DNA from: M3007 sp033764075
GTDB lineage: Bacteria; Bacteroidota; Bacteroidia; Chitinophagales; Saprospiraceae
Direction: 5' to 3'
Assembly (NCBI GenBank): GCA_033764075.1
Contig: JANRJH010000053.1
Span: 62,001 to 126,000 of the forward strand
Length of the DNA: 64,000 nucleotides
The notes under the pieces are model-generated. The model had not been told where the DNA came from. It did not search any database and saw only the letters and a list, made by a program, of their open reading frames with translations. Shown here piece by piece: positions 7,825 to 16,957 of the stretch (positions within the stretch are counted from its first letter, which is position 1; the number at the start of each line of letters is the position of its first letter). Position numbers and translations under genes: made by a program.

Positions 7825-8757
7825 CTACTGTCCCAGGAACAACGCCGCAATAGACTTATGCTCCACCGTATTGCGAATGGCGCGGGAAAACAGTTTGGCG
7901 GTGGAGAGCACCTTGATTTTTTCCGAAGGGCGCCGCAGCGGGATGGTGTCGCAGACGATCAGTTCGGTGAGTTGTGAGTTTTCGATGTTCTCGTAGGCTT
8001 TGCCGGAGAGCACCGGGTGGGTACAGATGGCGCGCACCGAGCGGGCGCCTTTAGCGATAAGGGCGTCTGCCGCTTTGCAGAGGGTGCCGGCGGTGTCCAC
8101 CAGGTCGTCGACGAGGATCACGTCGCGGTCTTTCACTTCGCCGATGACGGTGATGGCGCTCACCTCGTTGGCTTTGGTCCGGTATTTATCACAGATGACC
8201 AGGTCGCAATTGAAGTGTTTGCTGTAATTGCGGGCTCTTTTGACGCCGCCGACGTCGGGGCTGGCGAAGATGGTTTGCGATAGATCCTGGTGTTCCAGGT
8301 AAGCGATGTAAATGGGTTCGCTGCGCAGGTGGTCGACGGGGATGTCGAAAAAGCCCTGCACCTGGTCGGCGTGCAGGTCCATGGTCATGATCCGGTTGGC
8401 GCCGGCGGCAGTGAGCAGGTTGGCCACCAGTTTGGCGCTGATGGGCACGCGCGGTTTGTCCTTGCGGTCCTGTCGGGCATAGCCGAAGTAGGGGATGACG
8501 GCGGTGATATAGCCTGCCGACGCCCGCTTGGCGGTGTCGACCCAGAGCAGCAGTTCGACGAGGTTGTCGTGCGGCTGGCAGGTGCTCTGGATGAAAAAGG
8601 CGTAAGCACCGCGCACGCTCTCGTTAATGATGGTTTGCATTTCACCGTCGCTGAAACGGGCGAGCGTTTTGTCGCCCAGCGGGGTATCGTAGAAATACGC
8701 GATCTCTGCTGCGAGTGCCTGGGAGGCAGTGCAGGAAAATATTTTGACTTCGGGCAT
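7825..8757 (-). CDS. prs: Ribose-phosphate pyrophosphokinase
   Basis: A 310-residue cytosolic enzyme that makes PRPP from ribose 5-phosphate and ATP for purine, pyrimidine, His, Trp and NAD synthesis. Family signatures are clear: FSDGEMQTIINESVRG, IPYFGYARQDRK (ATP contact), MTMDLHADQVQGFFDIP, and the PRPP loop DRDVILVDDLVDTAGT. The ATG at 8757 (MPEVKIFSC) matches the usual start and length. An in-frame extension upstream adds 35 residues not found in the family and would overlap the promoter box at 8824-8831. Confidence 0.96.
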   Translation of the reverse strand: MPEVKIFSCTASQALAAEIAYFYDTPLGDKTLARFSDGEMQTIINESVRGAYAFFIQSTCQPHDNLVELLLWVDTAKRASAGYITAVIPYFGYARQDRKDKPRVPISAKLVANLLTAAGANRIMTMDLHADQVQGFFDIPVDHLRSEPIYIAYLEHQDLSQTIFASPDVGGVKRARNYSKHFNCDLVICDKYRTKANEVSAITVIGEVKDRDVILVDDLVDTAGTLCKAADALIAKGARSVRAICTHPVLSGKAYENIENSQLTELIVCDTIPLRRPSEKIKVLSTAKLFSRAIRNTVEHKSIAALFLGQ

Positions 8758-8823
8758 AGCTACCGGACCGGTCTCCAGGTTGGATGGTGGTATGATGGGA
8801 AGAATAAGGTCGAATGTTTCAGG

Positions 8824-8831
8824 CAAAGGTA
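8824..8831 (-). promoter_or_regulatory. Candidate -7 box (TACCTTTG) for prs
   Basis: The minus strand reads TACCTTTG 67 bases before the prs start. A TACTTTTG box at 8940-8947 on the plus strand could serve the M36 peptidase gene. The divergent gap 8758-9054 holds nothing else recognisable. Confidence 0.4.
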
Positions 8832-9054
8832 ATGAACTGCCGCGTTTAAAAAAGAAATTCATTGCCGCAGAAACATCCCCCGGAATTGGCTATTAATGGC
8901 AATTGTGATCAAAGGGGTGGTTCAGCGCGCCCAAACGCATACTTTTGTCCGCCGTTTATTAAACCAATTCCCGATGTGTTGTTTTATAAACGCTATTGCC
9001 AAACCTTTGCATTCAACTGCTCGTATTGCTCACCAAATCAAATTTCTCCTAACG

Positions 9055-12000
9055 ATGAGACTTTTCCACTCCTCGAGCCTCCTTACCATGGGGCTCTTGC
9101 TGTGTTTATCCGTCAGCGTTTTCGGTCAACAAGCCCGCGGGCCCCGCGAAACGGCCATCGAATTTCTGCGCAACGACCCCGCCCGGTTCAACCTGACGGC
9201 CGCGGATGTCGCCGAATTGCGCGTTTCCGATGAGTACCGGACCAAACACAACGGCGTCACCCACGTCTGGCTGCAACAGATGTACAAAGGCATCCCGGTG
9301 CAGAACGGCCTGATCGGCCTGCACGTGCTGCCCGACAACAAGGTCATGCACAACGCGCACCGTTTTGTGCCCGACCTGGCCGCCCGCGTGAACACCACCA
9401 TGCCCTCGCTCAGCGCTGCCAAAGCAGTGGACATGGCCCGGCTGCACCTCGGGTTCCAGGGCTTCGCCACGCCTTCGGTGCGGGAACAGCAGGACGCGCG
9501 CCACTTCGTGTTCGACGGGGGCGCCATCTCCCGCAAACCCATCCCCGTTGCTGCCGTGTATCAACCCTTGCAGGACGGTCAGGTGCGCCTTGGCTGGCAC
9601 CTGGAAATTGATCAGGCCAACACGTCGGACTATTGGAGCCTCGTAGTGGACGCCCAGACCGGCGAGATCATCAACAAGCACAACTACACCGTTTACTGCC
9701 ACGCCGGCGACATCCCGCACACGCACAACGACGGCGCCGCCTGTGCCGACCAAACCGTATCCCAACAAAAAAACGCCGCTGCGGCCGGCGCCAGCGGCAC
9801 TTACCGGGTGTTCCCGCTGCCTGCAGAGAGCCCCGAGCACGGTAACCACGAGCAGGTCGTCAATCCGCATGATCCAGCGTCTTCACCTTTTGGCTGGCAC
9901 GACACCGACGGACAAGCCGGCCCGGAATACACCATTCCGCGCGGAAACAACGTGTTCGCCTACGAAGACATCAACAATGACAACGCCCCACCGGTCGCAC
10001 CGGGCCCCGACGGCGGCCCGGGCCTGATCTTCGACTTCCCGTTTGACCCCAACGCAGAGCCGGTGCCCAACCTCAATGCCGCCATCGTCAACCTGTTCTA
10101 CATGAACAACATGATGCACGACATCGCGTACCGTTTTGGGTTCGATGAAGAGGCCGGCAATTTCCAGGAAAACAACTACGGACGCGGTGGTGTAGGGGGT
10201 GACTATGTGCGCGCCGAAGCGCAGGACGGCGGTGGAACCAACAACGCCAACTTCGCCACGCCGGCCGACGGCGGTGGCGGCCGTATGCAGATGTACGTCT
10301 GGGACGGCCAGGCCGGCAATCTTGTGCGCGCCAACGCTCCCGTGGCCGTGCTCGGTACCTACGCCGCACAGGCCGCCAGCGGATGGGGCAAACCCATCAC
10401 CACCACGCCGGTGACGGCCGATGTGGAGATCGTAGACGACAGCTCTGCCGACCCCACCCAGGGCTGTTTTACCATCACGAACAACGTAGCAGGCAAAATT
10501 GTACTCGTTGACCGCGGCGGTTGCGAATTTGGCGAAAAAGCACTAAATGCACAAAATGCCGGCGCCGCCGGTTGCATCATTTGCAACTTTCAGGACGGCG
10601 CCATGGGCATGAGCCCGGGCTCCGTCGGCAACCAGGCCAACCAGATCCCGGTGGTGTCCATGGGCAAGCTGGAGTGCGACCGCCTCCGCCAGTTTGTCGG
10701 ACAAGGCCTGAACGTGTCCATCGTGCTGCCCACCGTCACCGGCCCGACACGCCTCGACGGTGACTTCGACAACGGTATCATCGCCCACGAATTCGGCCAC
10801 GGCATCTCCAACCGCCTTACCGGTGGGCCGTCGCAGGCCGGTTGCCTGGGCAATGAAGAGCAAATGGGCGAAGGTTGGAGCGACTTCATGACGCTCATCA
10901 CCACCGCCAAACCCGGTGACCAGCCCGAGAAAAGAAGGGGCATCGGCACTTTTGTACTGCGTGAAAGCAACGACGGGGTGGGTATCCGCCGTTTCCCGTA
11001 CAGCGCCGACATGAATACCTTCCCGCTCACCTTTGGCGACGTAGCCACCAGCGGCATACCCCACCCCCTGGGCGAAATATGGGCGGGCACCCTGTGGGAT
11101 CTGTATTGGGCGCTCTCGGAAAAATACGGCTTCGACCCGGACCTGACGAACACCTCCAGCGGAAACGCGCGCGCCATCCAGCTGGTCATGGACGGCATGA
11201 AACTGCAACCCTGCTTTCCGGGTTTCATCGACGGACGCAATGCCATCCTGCAGGCCGATATCATCAACAACAACGGGCAGGACACCTGCCTCATCTCCGA
11301 GGTGTTCGCGCGCCGTGGCATGGGCATCAACGCCAGCCAGGGCAGCAGCAATGAGTCGTCGGACGGCGTGGAAGATTTCAACCCCATCCCGACCTGCATC
11401 CGCGAGCTCAAAATCGCCAAAACCGGCACCAACCTGGTCGTCCCGGGCGACGCCGTGACCTACACCATCACCGTGACCAACCACAAGGGCGACACCGCCC
11501 CCAATGTGGTGGTGACCGACGAACTGCCGGTCGGCGCCACCCTGGTGAGCGCCTCCAACGGCGGCGTGCAAAACGGAAACCTCATCGTGTGGAACCTGGG
11601 CGATATGCCCAACCTCCAGGTTGTTGAACTGACCTACACGGCCAAAACCGACCCCTCCACCGGCTCCATCGGCGTTTACCGCGATGACCTGGAAACCGAC
11701 ATCGACTGGGGCTCTTTCGGCACCAGCCTGTTTTTTTTGCAGAATAACGACGTGAAAGTTGGCGATTTCGCCTGGCGCGCCGATTCGGAAACAGACGAGG
11801 ACAACGACTTCCACCTGATCAACTTCACGCCCATCCCCGTCAGCGGAAACCAGCCGGTGATGCGTTTCTGGCACCAGTACAACACGGCCTTCAGTTTCGA
11901 TGCAGGCTTTATCGAGGTACAAATCGCTGGCGACAACAAATGGCTGCGCTTCGACGACGATAAACTGTTCCGCGGAATCTACAGCGGAGGCGTGTCCTAC

Positions 12001-12564
12001 AACACCGTCCCGATTCCGTTCCTCCGCGGCTTCTCCGGAAACTCCAACGGCTGGGTGCAAACCTATGTGGATATGAGTGAATTCGCCGGCCGGGAGATCA
12101 ACCTCCGTTTCCGCTTTGTGTCGGACATTACGAACAACGTCGCCGGTGGCGGCTGGATCGTCGACGGCCTCGAATTCATCGACATGTACAATGTGAATTC
12201 CGAGGCCTGCGTATCCTCCTCTGCCGGTGACCAGGCTTGTGTGGCCTTGCCCGAACGCGGCACCATCTTCGAACCCGTGGTGGTCTCCACCGACGAGCCC
12301 GACCAGGCACTGGCTTCGATCCTGCGTGTGCAGCCCAACCCGTCTTCCGATGTGTTTTACCTCAGCAGCTCGGAAACCATAGACGAGGAGGTCGCCCTGC
12401 GCCTCTTCGGCGCCGATGGTCGTCTGGTGTGGCAACAAAACCTGAACCGGCTGGTAAAGGGACAAATTGTTCCCATCGACGCGACGAGCATCACGCCGGG
12501 CATGTACCTGCTGCGCCTGGACAGCAGTGCCGGTTCTTTTGTTGAAAAACTGGTGAAGCGATAA
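9055..12564 (+). CDS. Secreted M36 (fungalysin-type) metallopeptidase with PA, DUF11-like and T9SS sorting domains
   Basis: A 1169-residue exoprotease. Order: signal peptide (to about VFGQQ, residue 26); FTP-like propeptide to about residue 230; M36 catalytic domain with zinc site HEFGH (578-582) and downstream Glu606 in GEGWSDF; a PA (protease-associated) domain inserted just before the zinc site (about 430-560); a DUF11-type repeat (LKIAKTGTNLVVPGDAVTYTI) near 785-870; a jelly-roll-like region; and a C-terminal T9SS sorting domain starting VQPNPSSDVFY with GMYLLRL near the end. The start at MRLFHSSS gives the signal peptide; the longer in-frame extension has no such logic. T9SS export to the surface or medium is expected. 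Probable role: degrading external protein. Confidence 0.93.
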   Translation: MRLFHSSSLLTMGLLLCLSVSVFGQQARGPRETAIEFLRNDPARFNLTAADVAELRVSDEYRTKHNGVTHVWLQQMYKGIPVQNGLIGLHVLPDNKVMHNAHRFVPDLAARVNTTMPSLSAAKAVDMARLHLGFQGFATPSVREQQDARHFVFDGGAISRKPIPVAAVYQPLQDGQVRLGWHLEIDQANTSDYWSLVVDAQTGEIINKHNYTVYCHAGDIPHTHNDGAACADQTVSQQKNAAAAGASGTYRVFPLPAESPEHGNHEQVVNPHDPASSPFGWHDTDGQAGPEYTIPRGNNVFAYEDINNDNAPPVAPGPDGGPGLIFDFPFDPNAEPVPNLNAAIVNLFYMNNMMHDIAYRFGFDEEAGNFQENNYGRGGVGGDYVRAEAQDGGGTNNANFATPADGGGGRMQMYVWDGQAGNLVRANAPVAVLGTYAAQAASGWGKPITTTPVTADVEIVDDSSADPTQGCFTITNNVAGKIVLVDRGGCEFGEKALNAQNAGAAGCIICNFQDGAMGMSPGSVGNQANQIPVVSMGKLECDRLRQFVGQGLNVSIVLPTVTGPTRLDGDFDNGIIAHEFGHGISNRLTGGPSQAGCLGNEEQMGEGWSDFMTLITTAKPGDQPEKRRGIGTFVLRESNDGVGIRRFPYSADMNTFPLTFGDVATSGIPHPLGEIWAGTLWDLYWALSEKYGFDPDLTNTSSGNARAIQLVMDGMKLQPCFPGFIDGRNAILQADIINNNGQDTCLISEVFARRGMGINASQGSSNESSDGVEDFNPIPTCIRELKIAKTGTNLVVPGDAVTYTITVTNHKGDTAPNVVVTDELPVGATLVSASNGGVQNGNLIVWNLGDMPNLQVVELTYTAKTDPSTGSIGVYRDDLETDIDWGSFGTSLFFLQNNDVKVGDFAWRADSETDEDNDFHLINFTPIPVSGNQPVMRFWHQYNTAFSFDAGFIEVQIAGDNKWLRFDDDKLFRGIYSGGVSYNTVPIPFLRGFSGNSNGWVQTYVDMSEFAGREINLRFRFVSDITNNVAGGGWIVDGLEFIDMYNVNSEACVSSSAGDQACVALPERGTIFEPVVVSTDEPDQALASILRVQPNPSSDVFYLSSSETIDEEVALRLFGADGRLVWQQNLNRLVKGQIVPIDATSITPGMYLLRLDSSAGSFVEKLVKR

Positions 12565-12591
12565 GTTGACGTGCTTTTCCGCGCTTGCTTG

Positions 12592-12706
12592 ATGGCACGC
12601 GGATGACGCAGATCGCTTTGCGAACGCGGATTAAACGGATGTTAAAAAAATAACAAATCCGCGATGATCCGCATTCGCGAAGCGATTCGCGTCGTCCGCG
12701 TGCCAT
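12592..12706. repeat. Large imperfect inverted repeat (about 115 bp)
   Basis: ATGGCACGCGGATGACGC at the left end pairs with GCGTCGTCCGCGTGCCAT at the right end, with further pairing inward (GATCGCTTTGCGAA / TTCGCGAAGCGATTC, ATCCGCG blocks) down to an A-rich tip. It sits between the convergent M36 and Hsp20 genes and may serve as a two-way terminator. The symmetrical, modular build suggests a REP-like non-coding element. Confidence 0.8.
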
Positions 12707-12718
12707 TTTATTCATGTG

Positions 12719-13180
12719 CTAGTTCAACGAAAACGGCACGATCGGCAGCATGCTGCCGGCCATCCGGGTCCTTTTGGTCAGAACGATCCGGAGCAGACCG
12801 TTCTCGGCATGCCACTCCAGTGAATTCGGATCAACGATGTCGGGATGGATGTCGAACTGGCGCTGAAACGCGGGCATACGAAACTCCTGCCGCCATACCC
12901 GTTTGCGGTTCAGGGGTTCAAAGTTGTTTTCTTCCGGCGTGTAGTTCACGACCAAGGCGCGTTCATGCATCTCGAGTTGCAAGCGATCCGGCTGTACGCC
13001 GGGCACAACCAGTTCAATGATGAATGCTTCACGCGTCTCGTAAATATTGGCGGGCGGCATGACACCGAAGTGAACCACGGGCATTTGCCGACCCATTTCC
13101 CAGCGGTTGCGCGTGATGAAATCGTCAAAGTAAATCCCCGACTGTTTGGGCGCCGGGAAGGATTGCGCTTGACCTGACAT
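12719..13180 (-). CDS. Small heat shock protein (Hsp20 / alpha-crystallin family)
   Basis: A 153-residue ATP-independent holdase. The alpha-crystallin core runs from about residue 40: PPANIYETREAFIIELVVPGV, LQLEMHERALVV, and the hallmark FxRxFxLP-like strand (here MPAFQRQFDIHPDIVD) followed by WHAENGLLRIVLTKR, the A-x-x-x-n-G-v-L-x-I motif. The start at MSGQAQSF gives normal length; the ORF could extend upstream but only into low-quality sequence overlapping the next gene. It is probably monocistronic and ends against the large inverted repeat. Confidence 0.93.
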   Translation of the reverse strand: MSGQAQSFPAPKQSGIYFDDFITRNRWEMGRQMPVVHFGVMPPANIYETREAFIIELVVPGVQPDRLQLEMHERALVVNYTPEENNFEPLNRKRVWRQEFRMPAFQRQFDIHPDIVDPNSLEWHAENGLLRIVLTKRTRMAGSMLPIVPFSLN

Positions 13181-13239
13181 GACAGTTGTTTTTATTGGTC
13201 TTGTCCGGCAAATTGCGTTCCAGCACCCGGCATGTGTCA

Positions 13240-14169
13240 TTATGGCCGTGCAAAACCACCTGTGTTGCCAAAATGGCGCATGGCACCTTGTGGGGCAGCT
13301 TTCGCGCCCGGTTTGAACACCGCGCCGACGGTCAGGCGCAGGGTACGGCTGGTGTTGCGCCCCTGCAGTATGTATCCGGAGCTGAGGAAAACGCCGTTTC
13401 GTCCGCTTTCCGAAAAATAAACGGTTCCGCCGATCTGGGTATAGGAAACGCCGTAAGCCTGCGGAAGGTCGGGCACATTGGGCATAAAGTCGGAGCCACC
13501 TTCGGTGTGCTGCCATTCAATCCAGGCGTCGGTGTACAGGTGTTTGGTAGGTAAGCCGATCTTGCACATGAAAGTCGCATAGGAGGCCGGGTCGACCGGC
13601 ACAAAGTCGGGGTTTTCCTGCTTTACAGCTTCGATGTCCTCCGGCTTCAGGTTGTCGAGGCGCCAGGTGTAACCGCCGGTGAAGTTGAGGAACGGCCCCC
13701 ACCGGGTGTCCCATTGGGCGATGATTCGGGCAGGCAGGGCAACGGCCTTTTGCCCCAGCGCGCCGGTCTCCAGCGGGTCGTAGTCCGACAACGGAAAGCT
13801 CAGGCCGCTGCCGAGCAGGAGGCCGAGTTTATGGTTGTCGGAGAAAGTTTTGTACCAAGGGCGGTATTTGAGGTAAAGGCCCCCGTCCTGCAGACCGCTT
13901 TGTTCGGCGGTGAACACGGTGGCTGCGGTGAACACGGCGTCGAGGGTGGGGGAGAGGCCGTATTCGGCGAACAGGCTGAGGGTATTTCCACGAAAAGGGA
14001 CATCGAATGTCTCGCCGTTGCCGCCGTCGAACTGGTCTGCGCTGTTGAAGGAAAAAGACGGCGCCAGGTCGAGTACCCCCTTGCCCTTCAGGTAGCCGTC
14101 GAGCGGCCCCTGTGCGGCGGCATACCCCGCAAGGTGGCCGAGTAAAAATAAAAGAGCGCGTCGTTTCAT
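13240..14169 (-). CDS. Predicted outer-membrane beta-barrel protein
   Basis: A 309-residue protein with a textbook signal peptide (MKRR, hydrophobic core ALLFLLGHLAGYAAA, cut before QGPLD). The mature part shows alternating amphipathic beta strands with aromatic girdles (LSLFAEYGLSPTLDAVFTAATVF, GLYLKYRPWYKTF, LGLLLGSGLSFPL), typical of small channel or sensor barrels. I do not recognise a substrate. The first codons form one arm of a perfect 13-bp hairpin whose loop holds the ATG and which is followed by a T-rich run, so initiation or read-through from the upstream sucB transcript may be controlled. Confidence 0.75.
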   Translation of the reverse strand: MKRRALLFLLGHLAGYAAAQGPLDGYLKGKGVLDLAPSFSFNSADQFDGGNGETFDVPFRGNTLSLFAEYGLSPTLDAVFTAATVFTAEQSGLQDGGLYLKYRPWYKTFSDNHKLGLLLGSGLSFPLSDYDPLETGALGQKAVALPARIIAQWDTRWGPFLNFTGGYTWRLDNLKPEDIEAVKQENPDFVPVDPASYATFMCKIGLPTKHLYTDAWIEWQHTEGGSDFMPNVPDLPQAYGVSYTQIGGTVYFSESGRNGVFLSSGYILQGRNTSRTLRLTVGAVFKPGAKAAPQGAMRHFGNTGGFARP

Positions 14170-14190
14170 GGAAAAGAAAACGACGCGCTC
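14151..14190 (-). terminator. Terminator-like hairpin enclosing the start codon of the barrel gene
   Basis: On the minus strand GAGCGCGTCGTTT (14190-14178) pairs perfectly with AAACGACGCGCTC (14166-14154). The loop contains the ATG (14169-14167), and TTTTATTTTTA follows. By shape it is an intrinsic terminator for sucB, whose stop is 39 bases upstream, yet it overlaps the translation start of the next gene. Confidence 0.8.
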
Positions 14191-14228
14191 ATGATTTCGT
14201 TATGTCGGGCCGTGGACAAAAAGCCCGA

Positions 14229-15476
14229 TTAAACGCCCAGCAGCAGCCTGGTGGGGTCTTCGAGCAGTTCCTTGACCTTGACGAGGAACGACACCGAGGT
14301 GGAGCCGTCGATGATGCGGTGGTCGTAGCTGAGGGCGAGGTTCATCATCGGGCGGATCACCACGGCGCCGTCTACGGCGATGGGGCGCTCTTTGATGGCG
14401 TGCATGCCGAGGATGGCGCTTTGTGGCTCATTGATGATGGGCGTGCTGTTCAGCGAGCCGAAGATGCCGCCGTTGGTGATGGTGAACGTACCGCCACTCA
14501 TTTCTTCGAGCGACAGCTTGCCGTCGCGCGCTTTGCCGGAGAGGTCCTTGATCTTGTACTCGATGTCGTGGAAGCCCAGGCTTTCGACGTTGCGCACGGG
14601 TGGTACCACCAGTCCGTTGGGGGTGCTGATGGCAATGCTGATATCCACGTAGTGGTGATACACCACGTCTTCGCCGTCGATCATGGCGTTCACGTCGGGC
14701 ATTTCGAGCAATACCTTGGCGCAGGCTTTGGCGAAGATGGACATGAAGCCCAGTTTGATGCCGTATTTGGCGACAAAGGCGTCCTGGTAGGTTTCCCGCA
14801 GTTTCAGGATGCCGCTCATGTCCGCCTCGTTAAACGTGGTGAGCATGGCGGTGTTGTTTTTGGCGCTCACCAAGCGTTTGGCGATGGTGCGACGCATGCG
14901 GGACATGCGCTGGCGGTCCTCCTCGCGGGAGAAAGGGGTGGCAGGGGCTGCCGGCGCCGGTGCTTTGGGAGCGGGGGGCGGCTGCGGGGCTGCCGGGGGA
15001 GCGGAAGGTTTGTCTGCGCCGGCTTTCAGGGCGTCTTCTTTGGTGATGCGGCCACCCACGCCGCTGCCGTTGACGTCGGCGGGGTTCACGCCGCTTTCCT
15101 TGAGGATTTTGGCGGCGGCAGGGGAGGGGTGCCCGGCAGCTGCCGAGGTGGCCGGCGCTGGTGCAGCAGGCGCCGGCGCGGAAGGCACGGGTGCGGCGAC
15201 AGCTGGTGGTGGGGCGGCAGTAGTAGTAGCGCCGGCAGCGTCGGTGTCAATGCGGGCGAAGAGCGCACCCACGTCCAGGTCATCGCCTTCCTTGGCTACC
15301 CAGGTGAGCTTGCCTGCCTTTTCGGCGGTGAGCTCCTGATTCGCTTTTTCCGTTTCGATCTCGCAGATCGGTTCATCCATCTCGACCATGGCGCCGTCCG
15401 GCTTGAGCCATTTGGCAAAGGTGACGTTGGTTATGGACTCGCCCAGGGCGGGAATTTTCATTTCAATGACCGGCAT
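14229..15476 (-). CDS. sucB: Dihydrolipoyllysine succinyltransferase, E2 of 2-oxoglutarate dehydrogenase
   Basis: A 415-residue TCA-cycle enzyme that transfers the succinyl group from lipoyl-E2 to CoA. Domains in order: lipoyl domain (1-77, lipoylated Lys44 in ETEKANQEL, where most homologues have ETDK); Ala/Pro-rich linker; peripheral subunit-binding domain (about 118-150, HPSPAAAKILKESG...GVGGRITKED); second linker; catalytic domain ending with the active-site motif DHRIIDG and the usual FLVKVKELLEDPTRLLLGV tail. The tail and NGGIFGSLNSTPIIN identify the succinyl rather than acetyl enzyme. The E1 gene is not adjacent. The 3' end runs into the hairpin that overlaps the next gene. Confidence 0.95.
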   Translation of the reverse strand: MPVIEMKIPALGESITNVTFAKWLKPDGAMVEMDEPICEIETEKANQELTAEKAGKLTWVAKEGDDLDVGALFARIDTDAAGATTTAAPPPAVAAPVPSAPAPAAPAPATSAAAGHPSPAAAKILKESGVNPADVNGSGVGGRITKEDALKAGADKPSAPPAAPQPPPAPKAPAPAAPATPFSREEDRQRMSRMRRTIAKRLVSAKNNTAMLTTFNEADMSGILKLRETYQDAFVAKYGIKLGFMSIFAKACAKVLLEMPDVNAMIDGEDVVYHHYVDISIAISTPNGLVVPPVRNVESLGFHDIEYKIKDLSGKARDGKLSLEEMSGGTFTITNGGIFGSLNSTPIINEPQSAILGMHAIKERPIAVDGAVVIRPMMNLALSYDHRIIDGSTSVSFLVKVKELLEDPTRLLLGV

Positions 15477-15564
15477 GGCAGCAGGATTTTACTTGTTGTG
15501 TTTAATGTTTACGCTTGGGGCAAAAGTAGGCGTTGCGGTTTGTATTTTTCAGTCCGGGCGGTAA

Positions 15565-16509
15565 TCAGTTTTGGGGTGCAAAAACCAGCAATCGTCCGTT
15601 GCCGCCCTTGCCTTCGCTGCTGATGTACAAGACACCCGATGCATCGAAGCAAATGCCTTCGGGCTGGGGGAAAATGTCTTTGTCCAGCTTTTCCACGTCC
15701 AGTATGCTAAAATTGGCCGGATCAACGATGGCCAGTCGCCTTTTGGCGGAGGAGATGATGTACCAATGCCCGGTAACCGGGTGTATGGCGATACCTGAAG
15801 GGCTGAAATACTGCTGGTCCTCCTTGTTCTTATCCTTTCCTTTTTTCTTTCGGGCGGCCTCGATCGTTTCGGGGCTCAAAGAGAACAGCGGCTTTTCCTG
15901 CAATGTTTTGGTGGTCAGGTCAAAGGCATACACATGGCGATCGTCTGCATTTTCCGGTTTGCCTTTGGTGACGACGAGCAGCGCGTTTCGGGACGGGTCA
16001 AAACAAAGTCCCTCAAGGTCGTCCGATTTTTTCAAAGGCGTTTTATACACCAGATAGTTGGTTTGCACGCCTTCGTATTGCTCCAGTTCGAAAATATCCC
16101 CGTCGCTTTTCACGGCATACAACTGTTTGCCGGTCCATTCCACCCCTTCAAAGTCGCCGCTGAGCCGGAAGCTCAGGGTGCGGAGTACAGCGCCTGTTTG
16201 GGCATCCAGAAAATAGATAACACCTGCCTCGTCGGACACGGCGCAGAGTTGCCCTGTTTCCGGCCCCGGGCTCAGCCCGGAAATTTCCATAAGCCTGGGA
16301 TGCTCCAGGATGATGTTCCGGATGGGCTGGTCGAGATCGTATTTAAAATTTTTAGACAGTTCCGGAACGGGCGCAATCGGCGGCGGGTTGGTGTCCGATT
16401 GTATTTCGGTGGCATCCGTGAAGGTATCCTGGGGCAAGGCGGCCCGGGCATCCTGCTCCAGGCATCCGGTTGGAGCAAACAAAAAAAACAGTAACAGGTA
16501 TGGGTTCAT
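15565..16509 (-). CDS. Predicted lipoprotein of the SdiA-regulated / YjiK-like beta-propeller type
   Basis: A 314-residue protein. The N-terminus MNPYLLLFFLFAPTGC followed by LEQD looks like a signal peptide with Cys16 as a possible lipidation site, although the lipobox is not canonical. The rest shows repeated blades: RLMEISGLSPGPETGQLCAVSDEAGVIYFLD, GDFEGVEWTGKQLYAVKSDGDIFEL, SDDLEGLCFDPSRNALLVVTK, YFSPSGIAIHPVTGHWYIIS, FPQPEGICFDASGVLYISSEG. The EG[VL] and PSGIAIHP blades are typical of the SdiA-regulated family, whose function is poorly defined. The start overlaps the stop of the HAD gene as ATGA, so the two are translationally coupled. Confidence 0.75.
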   Translation of the reverse strand: MNPYLLLFFLFAPTGCLEQDARAALPQDTFTDATEIQSDTNPPPIAPVPELSKNFKYDLDQPIRNIILEHPRLMEISGLSPGPETGQLCAVSDEAGVIYFLDAQTGAVLRTLSFRLSGDFEGVEWTGKQLYAVKSDGDIFELEQYEGVQTNYLVYKTPLKKSDDLEGLCFDPSRNALLVVTKGKPENADDRHVYAFDLTTKTLQEKPLFSLSPETIEAARKKKGKDKNKEDQQYFSPSGIAIHPVTGHWYIISSAKRRLAIVDPANFSILDVEKLDKDIFPQPEGICFDASGVLYISSEGKGGNGRLLVFAPQN

Positions 16510-16943
16510 TCTGAAAATACTTGAATCTCGTGGGTTTTCACAATAAATTCGGTGAATTTATCGGTGTAGCGCGTAGCGCGCACCACATGGTTGTCGATCC
16601 AGTGATAATTCCCGCCCCTGGGTTTGCCAAAGAGGAGCGAATGGTATTTGAAGCCGTGTTTGGCCAGCCAGGCCTCCGTCACCGCCCGATGGGCCTCCGT
16701 TCGGCTGGTAAAAAAACAAATGCGGTGCCCTTCGTCGTACCACCGATTGATGTATTCGAGGGCATCGGGAAACAACCGGGCATCGATCATGCGATGGGGT
16801 TCCTCGTTGGGAATGTCCTCGCAGATGGTTCCATCTATATCGATCAGGAAATTTTTGACACCTTCGGGCAGGATCGGACTTACACGGCGTCCGTCGTGGT
16901 CAAAAATTTCCTGAAGGGGCTGCCCATCCGTTGTAGACTCCAT
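16506..16943 (-). CDS. HAD-superfamily phosphatase-like protein
   Basis: A 145-residue single-domain HAD protein. Motif I is FLIDIDGTICED (nucleophile Asp in DxDGT), motif II is the Ser/Thr of CFFTSRTEAHR, a Lys is present in FGKPRGGNYHWIDN, and that block supplies the acidic motif. The size and lack of a large cap domain suggest a phosphatase for small substrates or a protein substrate; the substrate cannot be told. The start at MESTTDG follows a TACCTTTG box by 14 bases. It overlaps the downstream lipoprotein gene by four bases. Confidence 0.8.
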   Translation of the reverse strand: MESTTDGQPLQEIFDHDGRRVSPILPEGVKNFLIDIDGTICEDIPNEEPHRMIDARLFPDALEYINRWYDEGHRICFFTSRTEAHRAVTEAWLAKHGFKYHSLLFGKPRGGNYHWIDNHVVRATRYTDKFTEFIVKTHEIQVFSE

Positions 16944-16957
16944 GCGCGATTTTTTGA

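Noticed and set aside
10543..12465. 640-codon minus-strand open frame opposite the M36 peptidase
   Set aside because: Same reason: the sense strand carries a coherent multidomain protein, and the antisense text is Val/Gly/His-rich without motifs.
14229..15476. E2 subunit of pyruvate dehydrogenase
   Set aside because: The C-terminal tail and linker match the succinyltransferase; the acetyltransferase type usually shows different motifs and several lipoyl domains.
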